Assembly (NCBI GenBank): GCA_902627575.1
Contig: CACOJQ010000007.1
Span: 1-48,675 of the forward strand
DNA from: an uncultured Bacteroidota bacterium
GTDB taxonomy: Bacteria; Bacteroidota; Bacteroidia; Flavobacteriales; BACL11
DNA: 48,675 nt
Reading direction: 5' to 3'
The notes under the pieces were generated by a model. That model saw only the letters and a list, made by a program, of their open reading frames with translations, made no database searches and was not told the origin of the DNA. Position numbers and translations under genes: made by a program. Positions 1-9,044 of this stretch are shown in pieces (position 1 is the stretch's first letter; each line of letters starts with the position of its first letter).

Positions 1-1010
1 TTATATGCTGCTTGGTCAGTACAACCGTAGTCTGCGTTACTGCATCCATCACTAGTTAGGAGCCCAGACCTAAAATTGTTTATTGCAGCAATCATTCTGG
101 TTTTTTGATCATTTGTAAAAATATTCATACACCCATCGTCTGTATAATCCATATAGTTCATAAACATGTCACCAGCTGCTCCATTTCCGTTACAATTCGA
201 AGTTGATGGAAAATTAGGACACCCATAATTTGATCCAGAGTGTTCAGGGGTGTCACCGCAAAAATCATTTCCACAATTACTATCTCCCCAAATATGTCTC
301 AAATTAAGCCAATGTCCTATTTCATGCGTTAATGTTCTTCCTTGATCATATGGTGATGTAGCGGTTCCCATATTTCCAAAATAGGCATAATCACAAACGA
401 CTCCATCAGAGCTTGCGGCCCCTCCAGGAAATTGAGCATAACCTAATAACCCCCCAGAAAGATCACATACCCAAATGTTTAAGTAATCAGAAGTATTCCA
501 AGCATCAACACCTCCAGAAGAGCTATATTTTACTCCGTCATTAGTACTAAAAGAAGATTGTGAAGTTGCTGTCCTTGTTATGCCATTTGTAGTGTTTCCG
601 CTTGGATCTTCAGAGGCTAAACAAAACTCTATTTCTGTATCGGCAGCTACAGATAGAAATGCTGAAGGTGTATTTATTGTATCTGCGTTTAGTCTTCTAA
701 AATCTTCATTTATTATGTCTATTTGTGAAAAAATTTGTTGATCACTTATATTTTCGTTGCTATTGTAATAGACAACATGTACTACAACAGGAATAGTAAT
801 AATAGAGGATTCTGCCTTACTGTTATTTTTAATCCAATTTTGCAATTTAATTTCATCGGATTGCATTTTTTTTAAAAGGGATGGGTTTTGCTCTATTTGT
901 TGAGAAAGATATTCCATTGTCCCACAATTTCTTTGCTGTGAGAAACCATTAATATTTTGTAATAGTAAAAAGATTAATATAAAACTCCTTAAGAATTTAA
1001 TTTTTTTCAT
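1..1010 (-). CDS. Secreted pappalysin-like (M43 family) zinc metalloprotease, 3' end cut by window edge
   Basis: I translated this by hand: ATG at 1010 and 336 codons without a stop up to the window edge, so the gene is partial. Residues 1-24 are a signal peptide (basic start, then a hydrophobic core ending near FSQ). The catalytic motif HEIGHWLNLRH lies at about 229-239, giving three His zinc ligands and the Glu base, and is followed by WGD. The Met-turn region NYMDYTDD at about 285-292 matches the M43 pattern. The visible part ends in YGCTDQAAY, the start of a GCTD..A.NYNP module often found before C-terminal sorting domains in secreted Bacteroidota proteins. From family knowledge it should be an extracellular endopeptidase. 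Export by type IX secretion is inference, because the C-terminus lies outside the window. A TAAATTTG element sits 4 nt before the ATG. Confidence 0.88.
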   Translation of the reverse strand, partial: MKKIKFLRSFILIFLLLQNINGFSQQRNCGTMEYLSQQIEQNPSLLKKMQSDEIKLQNWIKNNSKAESSIITIPVVVHVVYYNSNENISDQQIFSQIDIINEDFRRLNADTINTPSAFLSVAADTEIEFCLASEDPSGNTTNGITRTATSQSSFSTNDGVKYSSSGGVDAWNTSDYLNIWVCDLSGGLLGYAQFPGGAASSDGVVCDYAYFGNMGTATSPYDQGRTLTHEIGHWLNLRHIWGDSNCGNDFCGDTPEHSGSNYGCPNFPSTSNCNGNGAAGDMFMNYMDYTDDGCMNIFTNDQKTRMIAAINNFRSGLLTSDGCSNADYGCTDQAAY

Positions 1011-1014
1011 GTTA

Positions 1015-1022
1015 CAAATTTA
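1015..1022 (-). promoter_or_regulatory. Promoter -7 element of the M43 protease
   Basis: TAAATTTG on the minus strand matches the Bacteroidota -7 consensus TAnnTTTG exactly. It ends only 4 nt before the ATG, so transcription would start at or next to the start codon. I see no convincing -33 TTTG at the usual spacing. Confidence 0.45.
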
Positions 1023-1085
1023 ACTAAAAGATTTTACACTTAATTTTATACAACATAATTAAATTATAAAAATTAAGACAACCCT

Positions 1086-2156
1086 TTATTCGTTATAGAT
1101 AACATCTAATAATGTTTGACCAACAGCATTTAAGGTTTCTCTATTGACATTCTGCATGTTGTCATTATGTGTGTGCCAGTGTTTATTAAAATTAGTTATA
1201 GTAGCAGGGTCATACTCAATAATATCTATTGTTGGTATTGTTTTTAAAATCATATTTACATATAAATGATCATCTACAATAGGACCTGTATTTTCAAAAA
1301 TAAAATATTTTTCAAAACCTAATTGATGTCCTTTTTTCCAAACTTTATTTAAAATATGTTTTGCATAAGTTCTTGATATTTCTTCAAATCTAAAGGTGGC
1401 ATTTTTTGCCCCAACCATATCAAGCAAAATCCCATATTTAGCGGTGTAGTTTTTTTTATGTGGATTTTTACTCCAATACTGAGAGCCTAAACACCATGAA
1501 TTTTCCATTTTTGGATATTCTGATTTTTCTGGCTGACCATAATCTTCAGCATCAAAAAGGACAATATCAATACCAATGTTTGGAGGTTGTAAACTAAACT
1601 GTCTTGCCAACTCAATTAATACAGCAACACCACTGCCTCCATCATTGGCACCCAGTATAGGGTCTTTTTTATTTTTTGTGTCATAATCAGCAATATGCCT
1701 TGTATCCCAATGAGCAAATAAAACAACACGATTTTTTTTATTGGGATTAAAGCTTGCGATAATATTCTTTAATGTGTGTGTTTTACCGTCATAAGTTGTT
1801 GTTGGCGCAGTCTGTACTATTACATTTGAGCAATATGAGTTCAATTTTTTTTCTAGCCATAGGGCACAATTTTTCCAACCAACACTGCTCAAAAAACGAG
1901 GGCCAAAAGAGACTTGCTTTTCAATATAATAGTATGCAGAATCAGAATTAAATTTTGGAATACATACATTAGCTGGTTGCGTATTTGCTAATGGGTTGTA
2001 ATTAAACATTGTAGTATCCATACAACCAAATACTTTTGTTGTATCTTTTTGTTCTTGTTTAATTTCATGTTGTTCTTGTTTAATTTCATGTTTTTTATCA
2101 GCACAAGAAAAAAAAGCAAAAAAAGTTAGAGTGAATAAAAGACATTTTTTAAACAT
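1086..2156 (-). CDS. Glutaminyl-peptide cyclotransferase-like lipoprotein (M28 fold)
   Basis: The 356-residue product resembles glutaminyl cyclases, which convert N-terminal Gln to pyroglutamate using one zinc. Likely zinc ligands are D172 (NDGG), E204 (FDAED) and H328 (WHTHND). The flanking blocks AHWDTR at about 149-153, GILLDMVGA at about 242-250 and DDH at about 295-297 also fit the family. The start at 2156 gives a lipoprotein signal peptide with lipobox Cys18. An in-frame extension to 2198 lies inside cysS and would bury the signal, so I rejected it. After Cys18 come a charged linker made of two HEIKQEQ units and a GCMDTTMFNYNPLAN motif at 44-58. The gene starts 4 nt after cysS and is probably cotranscribed with it. 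M28 aminopeptidase is the alternative function, but the conserved blocks favour the cyclase. Confidence 0.85.
   Translation of the reverse strand: MFKKCLLFTLTFFAFFSCADKKHEIKQEQHEIKQEQKDTTKVFGCMDTTMFNYNPLANTQPANVCIPKFNSDSAYYYIEKQVSFGPRFLSSVGWKNCALWLEKKLNSYCSNVIVQTAPTTTYDGKTHTLKNIIASFNPNKKNRVVLFAHWDTRHIADYDTKNKKDPILGANDGGSGVAVLIELARQFSLQPPNIGIDIVLFDAEDYGQPEKSEYPKMENSWCLGSQYWSKNPHKKNYTAKYGILLDMVGAKNATFRFEEISRTYAKHILNKVWKKGHQLGFEKYFIFENTGPIVDDHLYVNMILKTIPTIDIIEYDPATITNFNKHWHTHNDNMQNVNRETLNAVGQTLLDVIYNE
2049..2090 (-). repeat. Perfect 21-bp tandem duplication in the lipoprotein linker
   Basis: Two identical adjacent 21-bp copies (2049-2069 and 2070-2090) encode two HEIKQEQ heptads just after the lipid-anchored Cys. 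Zero divergence indicates a recent slippage duplication. It lengthens a flexible tether and does not touch the enzyme domain. Confidence 0.9.
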
Positions 2157-2160
2157 GAAG

Positions 2161-3630
2161 TTATTTTTTAAATTTCCATGTTGAACCTTCTCTTTCATCT
2201 TTTATTTCGATATTTAAATTTTCTAGTTCATTTCTGATTAGATCCGAAGTTTTGTAATCTTTATTTTTCTTTGCCCTATTTCGAAGCGTTAAAGTTAAAT
2301 CAATTAAATCATTTGTAAGATCATCGCTATTATTTTCACTATAATCAATTAAACCTAGAATATTAACAACAAAGCTATTGAACAAGTATTTTAATTTAGT
2401 TAAGTCTTTTATTGTAATATGTTCTTTTTGCTCTTTTAAGAGGTTAATAATTTTAACTCCTTCAAACAAATGCGCTATCAGTATTGGGGTATTAAAGTCG
2501 TCATTCATCGCTGAATAGCAATCTGACTCAAGTTTATCAACATCAACTGTTGAGCTTTCTGAAGCAGTTAATTTATCTAAATTTTTACAAGCATTCATTA
2601 GCTTGGCCAAACCTTTTTCTGCTGCTTGTAAAGCTTCATTTCCAAAATCAATTGTACTTCTGTAATGTGCCTGCAGTATAAAAAAACGAATTGTCATTGG
2701 GTTATAAGCCTGATGTAATTTTTCATGCTCACCACTAAAGAATTCATTTAAATTAATAAAATTAGCAAGAGATTTGCCCATTTTTTTACCGTCAATAGTA
2801 ACCATATTATTATGCATCCATATTTTTGCTGGATTGCAGTTGTTGCAAGCAAATGATTGGGCAATTTCTGCTTCGTGATGCGGAAAAACTAAATCTATAC
2901 CACCACCATGAATATCAAATTTTTTTCCTAAATATTTTTCACTCATTGCAGAACATTCCATATGCCACCCAGGAAATCCCTCTCCCCAGGGGGATTGCCA
3001 TCTCATAATATGTTCTGGGCTTGCTTTTTTCCAAATTGCAAAATCAACTTGATTGCGTTTTTCAGACTGTGCTTCCAATTTTCTAGTTCCCTCCAGTGTG
3101 TCATCTAAATTTCTTCCAGAAAGTACACCATAAGCAAATGAAGAATTATATTTTTTTACATCTAAGTATACTGAGCCGTTTATTTCATATGCAAATCCAT
3201 TTTTGATAATTTTTTTTATCATTTCTATTTGCTCAATTATATGACCTGTAGCTCTTGGCTCTATTGAAGGCGATAAACAATTAAGTTGATACATAGCTTT
3301 ATGGTAACTGAGAGTATATCGGTGTGCAACCTCCATGGGCTCTAATTTTTCAATTTTTGCTTTTTTTGAAATTTTATCTTCACCTTCATCACCATCGTTT
3401 TCTAAATGCCCTGCGTCTGTTATATTTCTTACATATCTAACCTTATAATTAAGGTGCTGTAGATACCTGAAAACTATATCAAAAGTAATTGCAGGTCTTG
3501 CATGTCCAAGATGCGGATCCCCGTATACAGTGGGGCCACAAACATACATGCCTACATGATTTTTTGTTACTGGCTTAAAATCTTCTTTTTTTCTGCTTAA
3601 GGTATTGTATATTTTGAGGTTATTATTCAT
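2161..3630 (-). CDS. cysS: Cysteine--tRNA ligase
   Basis: This 489-residue class I aminoacyl-tRNA synthetase charges tRNA-Cys in the cytoplasm. The HIGH signature is HLGH at 40-43 and the KMSKS loop is KMGKS at 283-287. Zinc ligands for cysteine recognition are C31 (YVCGPTVYG), C226 ([10 protein letters not shown]) and H251/E255 (FPHHEAE). Length is normal. The ATG at 3630 lies within the 3' end of the upstream SDR gene (8-nt overlap), and the lipoprotein gene follows 4 nt after the stop, so three minus-strand genes probably share one transcript. Confidence 0.97.
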   Translation of the reverse strand: MNNNLKIYNTLSRKKEDFKPVTKNHVGMYVCGPTVYGDPHLGHARPAITFDIVFRYLQHLNYKVRYVRNITDAGHLENDGDEGEDKISKKAKIEKLEPMEVAHRYTLSYHKAMYQLNCLSPSIEPRATGHIIEQIEMIKKIIKNGFAYEINGSVYLDVKKYNSSFAYGVLSGRNLDDTLEGTRKLEAQSEKRNQVDFAIWKKASPEHIMRWQSPWGEGFPGWHMECSAMSEKYLGKKFDIHGGGIDLVFPHHEAEIAQSFACNNCNPAKIWMHNNMVTIDGKKMGKSLANFINLNEFFSGEHEKLHQAYNPMTIRFFILQAHYRSTIDFGNEALQAAEKGLAKLMNACKNLDKLTASESSTVDVDKLESDCYSAMNDDFNTPILIAHLFEGVKIINLLKEQKEHITIKDLTKLKYLFNSFVVNILGLIDYSENNSDDLTNDLIDLTLTLRNRAKKNKDYKTSDLIRNELENLNIEIKDEREGSTWKFKK

Positions 3631-4591
3631 TAACAGTTTTTTTTTGATATTTATTTGTTAAATTTTTTATCATGTCTTTTGTCATTTTTTGTAAATCATA
3701 TTCTATTTTCCAACCCCAATCTTTTTGAGCATGATTATCATCAATAGATGATGGCCATGAATCTGCGATTTTCTGTCTGAAATCTTCTTTGTATGATATA
3801 TTAAATGCAGGCAAGTATTTTTTGATCTCTTCACTTATTTCTTCAGGACTAAAACTAATTCCGGCTAAATTGTAAGACGAACGTATTTTAATTTTTTTTG
3901 ACTCCGACTCCATTAGTTCGATTGTAGCTCTTATAGCGTCTTTCATATACATCATTGGAAGACAAGTACACTTTTTTAAAAAACATTGGTATTTATTGTT
4001 TTTAATTGCTTGGTGAAAGATTTCTACCGCATAATCTGTAGTTCCTCCGCCAGGCTTTCCTTTCCAACCAATTAAACCCGGATACCTTAAACTTCTAACA
4101 TCAACATTGAATTGGTTCCAATAGTACTCGTTCCACCTTTCTCCAGCTAGCTTTGAAATACCATAAACTGTATTTGGTTCCATGACGGTATACTGTGGTG
4201 TTTTATTTTTTGGTGTAGTTGGTCCAAAGACAGCAATAGATGATGGCCAAAATATTTTTTTAATTAAACCATATCGTGCTAAATCTAAAACATGAGATAG
4301 AGACCTCATATTTAACCCCCACCCAAGCTCAATATTTTTTTCAGCAGTGGCAGAAAGAAGTGCGGCGAGCAAATATATTTGCGTAATATTATGTTTTTTT
4401 ACAATTGACCCAAGTAATTTCTCATCCATAACATCCATTTTTTCAAATGGACCTGAGTTCATTATTTCATATGATGATGGTTTAATGTCTGAAGCAATAA
4501 CATTATTTTCTCCATAAATCTTTCTTAAGGCTATAACAAGCTCGGTTCCAATTTGCCCAGAAGAGCCGATTATTAAAATTTTTTCCTGCAT
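3623..4591 (-). CDS. NAD-dependent epimerase/dehydratase family protein, probable SDR-type L-threonine 3-dehydrogenase
   Basis: The 322-residue product has the extended-SDR layout: nucleotide-binding GSSGQIG at 9-15, acidic D35 for NAD preference, and catalytic Ser near 117-118 with Y143xxxK147 (YGISK). The block [20 protein letters not shown] and the later [10 protein letters not shown] follow the short-chain threonine dehydrogenases of Flavobacteria, which oxidise threonine to 2-amino-3-ketobutyrate. No 2-amino-3-ketobutyrate CoA ligase gene (kbl) is adjacent, so the substrate is inferred from sequence alone. It leads the minus-strand operon ending at the lipoprotein gene. A perfect TATATTTG promoter element lies 13 nt before the ATG. 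Confidence 0.85.
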   Translation of the reverse strand: MQEKILIIGSSGQIGTELVIALRKIYGENNVIASDIKPSSYEIMNSGPFEKMDVMDEKLLGSIVKKHNITQIYLLAALLSATAEKNIELGWGLNMRSLSHVLDLARYGLIKKIFWPSSIAVFGPTTPKNKTPQYTVMEPNTVYGISKLAGERWNEYYWNQFNVDVRSLRYPGLIGWKGKPGGGTTDYAVEIFHQAIKNNKYQCFLKKCTCLPMMYMKDAIRATIELMESESKKIKIRSSYNLAGISFSPEEISEEIKKYLPAFNISYKEDFRQKIADSWPSSIDDNHAQKDWGWKIEYDLQKMTKDMIKNLTNKYQKKTVNE

Positions 4592-4604
4592 AAGAATATT
4601 TTTA

Positions 4605-4612
4605 CAAATATA
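4605..4612 (-). promoter_or_regulatory. Promoter -7 element of the SDR-cysS-lipoprotein operon
   Basis: TATATTTG on the minus strand is an exact TAnnTTTG match 13 nt before the SDR ATG. The intergenic space to the divergent trhO gene is about 130 bp and holds promoters for both directions. The trhO side has only a 7-of-8 match, TATCTTTA at 4668-4675. Confidence 0.5.
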
Positions 4613-4723
4613 ACATTAAACTAATTTTCATCAATAATTTATATATAGAAAAACGCTAAAGATTTTATATCTTTACAAAGCTTTAAAAATTATAAATTGG
4701 ACCCAAATTCTGGAAAAAAAGGA

Positions 4724-5749
4724 ATGTTTAATAAATTAAACAAAGAGCAGGCTCTTGATTTATTAAACAAAGAAAAGTTTAAACGAAAAACTGTCTCTTT
4801 TTACAGATATGTGAAAATTGAAAATCCATCTAAATTAAGAGATGATTTATATTTAAACTGGAGTAGTTTAAAAGTTTTAGGCCGTATTTATTTAGCTAAT
4901 GAAGGAGTTAATGCACAAATCAGTGTTCCTGAAAATAATTGGGATACTTTTGTTATAAATGTTCTTTCATATAAATGCTTTAAAGACATCAGATTTAAAA
5001 TTGCTATTGAAGATGATGGAAAATCTTTTTTTAAACTTACTATAAAAGTAAGAGAAAAAATTGTAGCTGATGGTTTAGACTCATGTGAATATGATGTCAC
5101 CAATGTAGGTAAACATTTAACTGCAAAACAGTGGAATGACGCAATTGAAAAAGGGGCTACAGTTGTTGATATGAGAAATCATTATGAAAGCGAAATAGGC
5201 CGTTTTAAAGGAGCTATCTGTCCTGACTCAGAAACTTTTAAGGAGGAGCTGCCCAAGGTAAAACAAATTTTAAAAGGTCAAGAAGAAAAACAAGTACTTC
5301 TTTACTGTACAGGAGGAATAAGATGCGAGAAGGCTTCTGCTTATTTGAAACACCATGGGTTTGAAAATGTAAATCAACTACATGGGGGTATAATTGATTA
5401 TGCAAGACAATTAAATCAAGACAAAAGTTTAGAAAATAAATTTGAAGGAAGAAACTTTGTTTTTGATGAGCGTAGAGGAGAAAGGATTTCGAAAGATATA
5501 ATTAGTAGTTGTCATCAATGTGGAGAACCTCATGATATTCACGTTAACTGTCATAATGTTAATTGTAATCTGCTATTTATACAATGTGAAAGGTGCAAAA
5601 AAAAATATAAAAAATGCTGTTCGTTAGATTGTATTGAGGTCTTAAATATGCCTATCCACAAACAAAAAAAATTACGAAAGGGCAAAAACAATAAGAAAAT
5701 GTATTTCAGTCATAAAAAGGTGCAATTAAAACTAAAGACAAATGATTAG
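4724..5749 (+). CDS. trhO: tRNA uridine(34) hydroxylase, rhodanese family
   Basis: TrhO (formerly YceA) hydroxylates U34 of some tRNAs toward cmo5U or mo5U, using prephenate-independent oxygen chemistry. The 341-residue protein has an N-terminal acylphosphatase-like domain (conserved LANEGVNAQISVP at about 57-69), a rhodanese domain with loop CTGGIRCEK (nucleophile Cys near 195), and a Cys-rich C-terminus with several CxxC pairs (CHQCGEPH, CERCKKKYKKC) that probably binds zinc. I chose ATG 4724 because family members begin close to this point. A TTG start at 4697 would add nine residues. The gene overlaps queD by 8 nt, so two tRNA modification genes are coupled. Confidence 0.92.
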   Translation: MFNKLNKEQALDLLNKEKFKRKTVSFYRYVKIENPSKLRDDLYLNWSSLKVLGRIYLANEGVNAQISVPENNWDTFVINVLSYKCFKDIRFKIAIEDDGKSFFKLTIKVREKIVADGLDSCEYDVTNVGKHLTAKQWNDAIEKGATVVDMRNHYESEIGRFKGAICPDSETFKEELPKVKQILKGQEEKQVLLYCTGGIRCEKASAYLKHHGFENVNQLHGGIIDYARQLNQDKSLENKFEGRNFVFDERRGERISKDIISSCHQCGEPHDIHVNCHNVNCNLLFIQCERCKKKYKKCCSLDCIEVLNMPIHKQKKLRKGKNNKKMYFSHKKVQLKLKTND

Positions 5750-6179
5750 AATCACAAAGGAATTTAAATTTGAAATGGCTCACGCTCTTTATGGGTATGA
5801 TGGACTATGTAAAAATATACATGGTCATTCATATAGACTCTGGGTCACTGTTAGAGGTAAAGTTAAAAACGAAAACAATCATGCTAAAGACGGAATGGTG
5901 ATGGATTTTAATTTTCTTAAAAAGATTGTTAAGCCTGAAATAATAGATAAGTATGATCATTCTTTTGTGATAAACGCCAATTCATCTCATGCCAATATTG
6001 ATTTTTCATCCTTTGAAAAAGTTTTTTTATTACCCTACCAGCCAACATCTGAAAATTTAGTTGAAGATTTTGCTAATAGAATAAAAGCAAAGTTACCTGA
6101 AGGTATACAGCTGTATAAAGTTGTTTTATCTGAGACAGCAACATCTTTTGCCGAGTGGAATTACAAAGATAATTTGTAG
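5742..6179 (+). CDS. queD: 6-carboxy-5,6,7,8-tetrahydropterin synthase
   Basis: QueD converts dihydroneopterin triphosphate to 6-carboxytetrahydropterin in the queuosine/7-deazaguanine pathway. The 145-residue protein carries the zinc triad H14, H27 and H29 (MAHAL, NIHGHSY) with catalytic C23 four residues before HGH. Further family marks are MVMDF, the YDHSF block containing the catalytic Asp-His pair, and a late Glu in VVLSETATSFAEW. Cys at position 23 separates QueD from eukaryotic-type PTPS. Other queuosine genes are not in the window. It is translationally coupled to trhO. Confidence 0.94.
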   Translation: MIRITKEFKFEMAHALYGYDGLCKNIHGHSYRLWVTVRGKVKNENNHAKDGMVMDFNFLKKIVKPEIIDKYDHSFVINANSSHANIDFSSFEKVFLLPYQPTSENLVEDFANRIKAKLPEGIQLYKVVLSETATSFAEWNYKDNL

Positions 6180-6248
6180 TAGCAATCATCTTAAATAATT
6201 TTTTTAAAAATATACTAAAATGTCTATTAAGCATTAGTAAGTATTTCA

Positions 6249-6256
6249 TATTTTTG
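6249..6256 (+). promoter_or_regulatory. Promoter -7 element of the cytochrome oxidase operon
   Basis: TATTTTTG is an exact TAnnTTTG match 18 nt before the coxB ATG, in the 95-bp gap after queD. It is the only such element I saw between queD and the end of the plus-strand cox run, which supports a single long transcript. The -33 box is not clear. Confidence 0.5.
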
Positions 6257-6274
6257 TATTAGAAAAATTAACAC

Positions 6275-7255
6275 ATGTCAGTATTTTTAATTTTAGTAGT
6301 TGCCTTCCTATTAATTGTAACATTGGTACAGCTTTTGCGTGTAAGCGAGTTGTTATCTAAAATAAAAAACCAAGACGTTAACGAGGTGTCAGATAACGAT
6401 AATAATACACAAGGATGGTTATTTTTAGTTATCGGTTTTGGTTTTATTGCTTTTGTTATTTGGCAGATGGTTAATTGGAGCCATTTATTGCTGCCACCAG
6501 CAGCATCTGAACACGGAGTTCAAATCGATGGACTAATGAATATTTCTATGACTTTAATTTTAGTTGTGTTTTTCGTTTTGTCTCCAATGCTATTTATTTT
6601 TGCATACAAGTATAGAGGTAAAAAGTCAAGAAAGGCTTACTTTTTTTCTCACAATAATAAATTAGAAGTTATTTGGACAGTAGCTCCAACAATTGTTTTA
6701 ACAGCATTAATTATATATGGACTAAAAACATGGGATAGAGCTATGAACGTTGAAGTAACAAAGAATACAAAAATTATAGAAGTTTATGCAAAGCAGTTTG
6801 GTTGGACTGCAAGATATTCTGGTGAAGATAACGTTCTAGGAGATGCTAATTTCAGACTTGTTAGAGGGCCAAATGTTTTAGGGGTGGATATGCTTGATCC
6901 ACATGCTGCAGATGATAAAATTACAAGAGAAGTGCATTTGGTGGTAAACAAGCCTGTAATGCTAAAGTTTAGATCCCAAGATGTAATACATTCCGCTTAT
7001 TTACCTCATTTTAGGGTTCAGATGAATTGTGTTCCGGGAATAATTACACAGTTTGGGTTTACTCCAAATAAAACAACAAAAGAAATGAAAGAACAAGAAG
7101 GAGATGAGTTTGATTATATTTTATTATGTAATAAAATATGTGGAGGGGGGCACTGGAATATGGGAATAAAGTTCATTGTTGAGACGCAGGAAGAGTATGA
7201 CGCGTGGTACGCAAAACAAGAAACGCTAGGTAAACAGTTATTAACTCTAAAATAA
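6275..7255 (+). CDS. coxB: Cytochrome c oxidase subunit II
   Basis: Subunit II takes electrons from cytochrome c through the binuclear CuA centre. The 326-residue protein has an extra N-terminal hydrophobic segment, then two membrane helices at about 48-70 and 87-112, followed by a periplasmic cupredoxin domain. CuA ligands are visible: H239 (IHSAY), C285, C289, H293 and M296 in the block CNKICGGGHWNM. The CNKIC spacing is common in Bacteroidota subunit II. It lacks the fused C-terminal cytochrome c domain seen in caa3 enzymes. It is the first gene of the cox operon, with coxA 6 nt downstream. Alternative complex III genes, often next to cox in Flavobacteria, are absent here. Confidence 0.96.
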   Translation: MSVFLILVVAFLLIVTLVQLLRVSELLSKIKNQDVNEVSDNDNNTQGWLFLVIGFGFIAFVIWQMVNWSHLLLPPAASEHGVQIDGLMNISMTLILVVFFVLSPMLFIFAYKYRGKKSRKAYFFSHNNKLEVIWTVAPTIVLTALIIYGLKTWDRAMNVEVTKNTKIIEVYAKQFGWTARYSGEDNVLGDANFRLVRGPNVLGVDMLDPHAADDKITREVHLVVNKPVMLKFRSQDVIHSAYLPHFRVQMNCVPGIITQFGFTPNKTTKEMKEQEGDEFDYILLCNKICGGGHWNMGIKFIVETQEEYDAWYAKQETLGKQLLTLK

Positions 7256-7261
7256 TATAAA

Positions 7262-9040
7262 ATGTCCGGACACCACAAGGAAAATTTTATTACAAAATAT
7301 ATCTTTAGCATGGACCACAAAATGATTGCCAAACAATTCTTACTTACAGGAATGTTTATGGCAATTGTAGGAATGTTAATGTCAGCCATTTTTAGAGTTC
7401 AACTTGCAAATCCTGGTGAAAGTTCTTGGTTATATAGTCTGCTTCCTTCTGGCTGGACTAATGCAGATACAGGAGCTTTAGACCCTGATAAATATTTAGC
7501 TTTAGTGACTATGCACGGAACTATTTTGGTCTTTTGGGTTTTGACAGCGGCTTTATCTGGCACATTTGCAAATTTTTTGATTCCGCTTCAAATTGGTGCT
7601 CGGGATATGGCTTCTGGCTTTATTAATATGTTGTCTTATTGGTTTTTTTTCTTGGCTACAGTTATTTTAATGTATTCTGTTTTTTATGATGACCCTGAAA
7701 CTGCTAATATTGTTGAAGGCCCAGCATCTGGAGGGTGGACAATTTATCCACCACTTAGTGCACTAAAAGACGCTATACCTGGATCTGGGGGGGGGATGAC
7801 ATTGTGGCTTTTAAGTATAACAATTTTTATTGTAGGTTCATTACTTGGAGGTCTAAATTATATAGTTACGGTATTAAATTTGAGAACCGTAGGGATGTCT
7901 ATGAAAAGACTTCCTCTTACAGTATGGGGCCTTTTAATAACAGCTATTTTAGGTGTACTTTCTTTTCCTGTTCTTCTTTCATGTGGATTACTTCTTCTTT
8001 TTGACAGATCGTTTGGAACGAGTTTTTATTTATCTGATATAATTATAAATGGAGTTGCTCTTGACTATGAGGGAGGTAGCCCTATATTATTTGAGCATTT
8101 ATTCTGGTTTTTAGGCCATCCGGAGGTTTATATAATTTTACTTCCCGCTTTAAGTATTGTTTCAGAAGTTATATCTGTAAATTCAAGAAAGCCTATTTTT
8201 GGCTATAAAGCAATGGTTGGAGCATTATTTGTTATAGCATTTCTATCTTTTATAGTTTGGGGACATCATATGTTTATGACAGGTATGAGTCCGTTTTTAG
8301 GATCAGTTTTTACATTTACAACACTCTTAATTGCTATTCCATCAGCTATAAAAGTTTTTAATTATCTAGCTACACTTTGGCGAGCTAATATTCGTTTTAC
8401 ACCTGCAATGTTATTTGCCATAGGAACTGTGTCAGCTTTTATAACAGGAGGCTTAACTGGAATTATTCTTGGTGATAGCGCTTTAGATATAAATGTTCAT
8501 GATACATATTTTGTTGTTGGCCATTTTCACATTGTAATGGGTTTATCTGCTATATATGGAATGTTTGCTGGGGTATACCATTGGTTTCCAAAAATGTATG
8601 GTAGAATGATGAACAAGAATCTAGGTTATCTTCATTTTTGGGGAACATTTATATGTGCATATGGGGTGTTCTTCCCAATGCACTTTTTAGGCCTTGCAGG
8701 ACTACCAAGAAGATATTACAGTAACGAAGCTTTCACAATGTTTGAAGGGTTAAGCGATATAAATAGTATTATTACCTTTTTTGCTTTAGCAGGAGCAGCT
8801 GTTCAAGCGTTATTTCTTTTAAACTTTTTTTATAGTGTTTTTAAAGGCCCAAGAGCCACTCAAAATCCTTGGAAATCCAATACTCTTGAGTGGACTACAC
8901 CAGTTGAGCCTATTCATGGAAACTGGCCAGGTGATTTGCCCGTGGTTCATAGGTGGGCATATGACTATTCTAAGCCTGGATCAGAAGAAGATTTTATTTT
9001 ACAAACAGAACCGCTAAAGGAAGGGGAAAAGGAACATTAA
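7262..9040 (+). CDS. coxA: Cytochrome c oxidase subunit I
   Basis: This is the catalytic heme-copper subunit, which reduces O2 to water and pumps protons. Ligands are visible across the 592 residues: H85 and H423 for low-spin heme, H286, H335 and H336 for CuB, and H421 for heme a3. GHPEVY at 285-290 supplies E288 of the D-channel and Y290, which crosslinks to H286, so this is an A1-type oxidase. About twelve membrane helices are evident. Codons 176-178 lie in a run of nine Gs at 7787-7795, which is odd for such AT-rich DNA. It follows coxB by 6 nt and precedes the subunit III-like gene by 4 nt. Confidence 0.98.
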   Translation: MSGHHKENFITKYIFSMDHKMIAKQFLLTGMFMAIVGMLMSAIFRVQLANPGESSWLYSLLPSGWTNADTGALDPDKYLALVTMHGTILVFWVLTAALSGTFANFLIPLQIGARDMASGFINMLSYWFFFLATVILMYSVFYDDPETANIVEGPASGGWTIYPPLSALKDAIPGSGGGMTLWLLSITIFIVGSLLGGLNYIVTVLNLRTVGMSMKRLPLTVWGLLITAILGVLSFPVLLSCGLLLLFDRSFGTSFYLSDIIINGVALDYEGGSPILFEHLFWFLGHPEVYIILLPALSIVSEVISVNSRKPIFGYKAMVGALFVIAFLSFIVWGHHMFMTGMSPFLGSVFTFTTLLIAIPSAIKVFNYLATLWRANIRFTPAMLFAIGTVSAFITGGLTGIILGDSALDINVHDTYFVVGHFHIVMGLSAIYGMFAGVYHWFPKMYGRMMNKNLGYLHFWGTFICAYGVFFPMHFLGLAGLPRRYYSNEAFTMFEGLSDINSIITFFALAGAAVQALFLLNFFYSVFKGPRATQNPWKSNTLEWTTPVEPIHGNWPGDLPVVHRWAYDYSKPGSEEDFILQTEPLKEGEKEH

Positions 9041-9044
9041 GTAT

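Noticed and set aside
2157-2198. Longer start for the glutaminyl-cyclase-like lipoprotein
   Set aside because: It overlaps cysS and puts 14 polar residues before a clear lipoprotein signal peptide.
7262-9040. Out-of-frame open readings within coxA, such as 7804-8004 and 8835-9017
   Set aside because: They are shadows of coxA with no family resemblance and no start signals.
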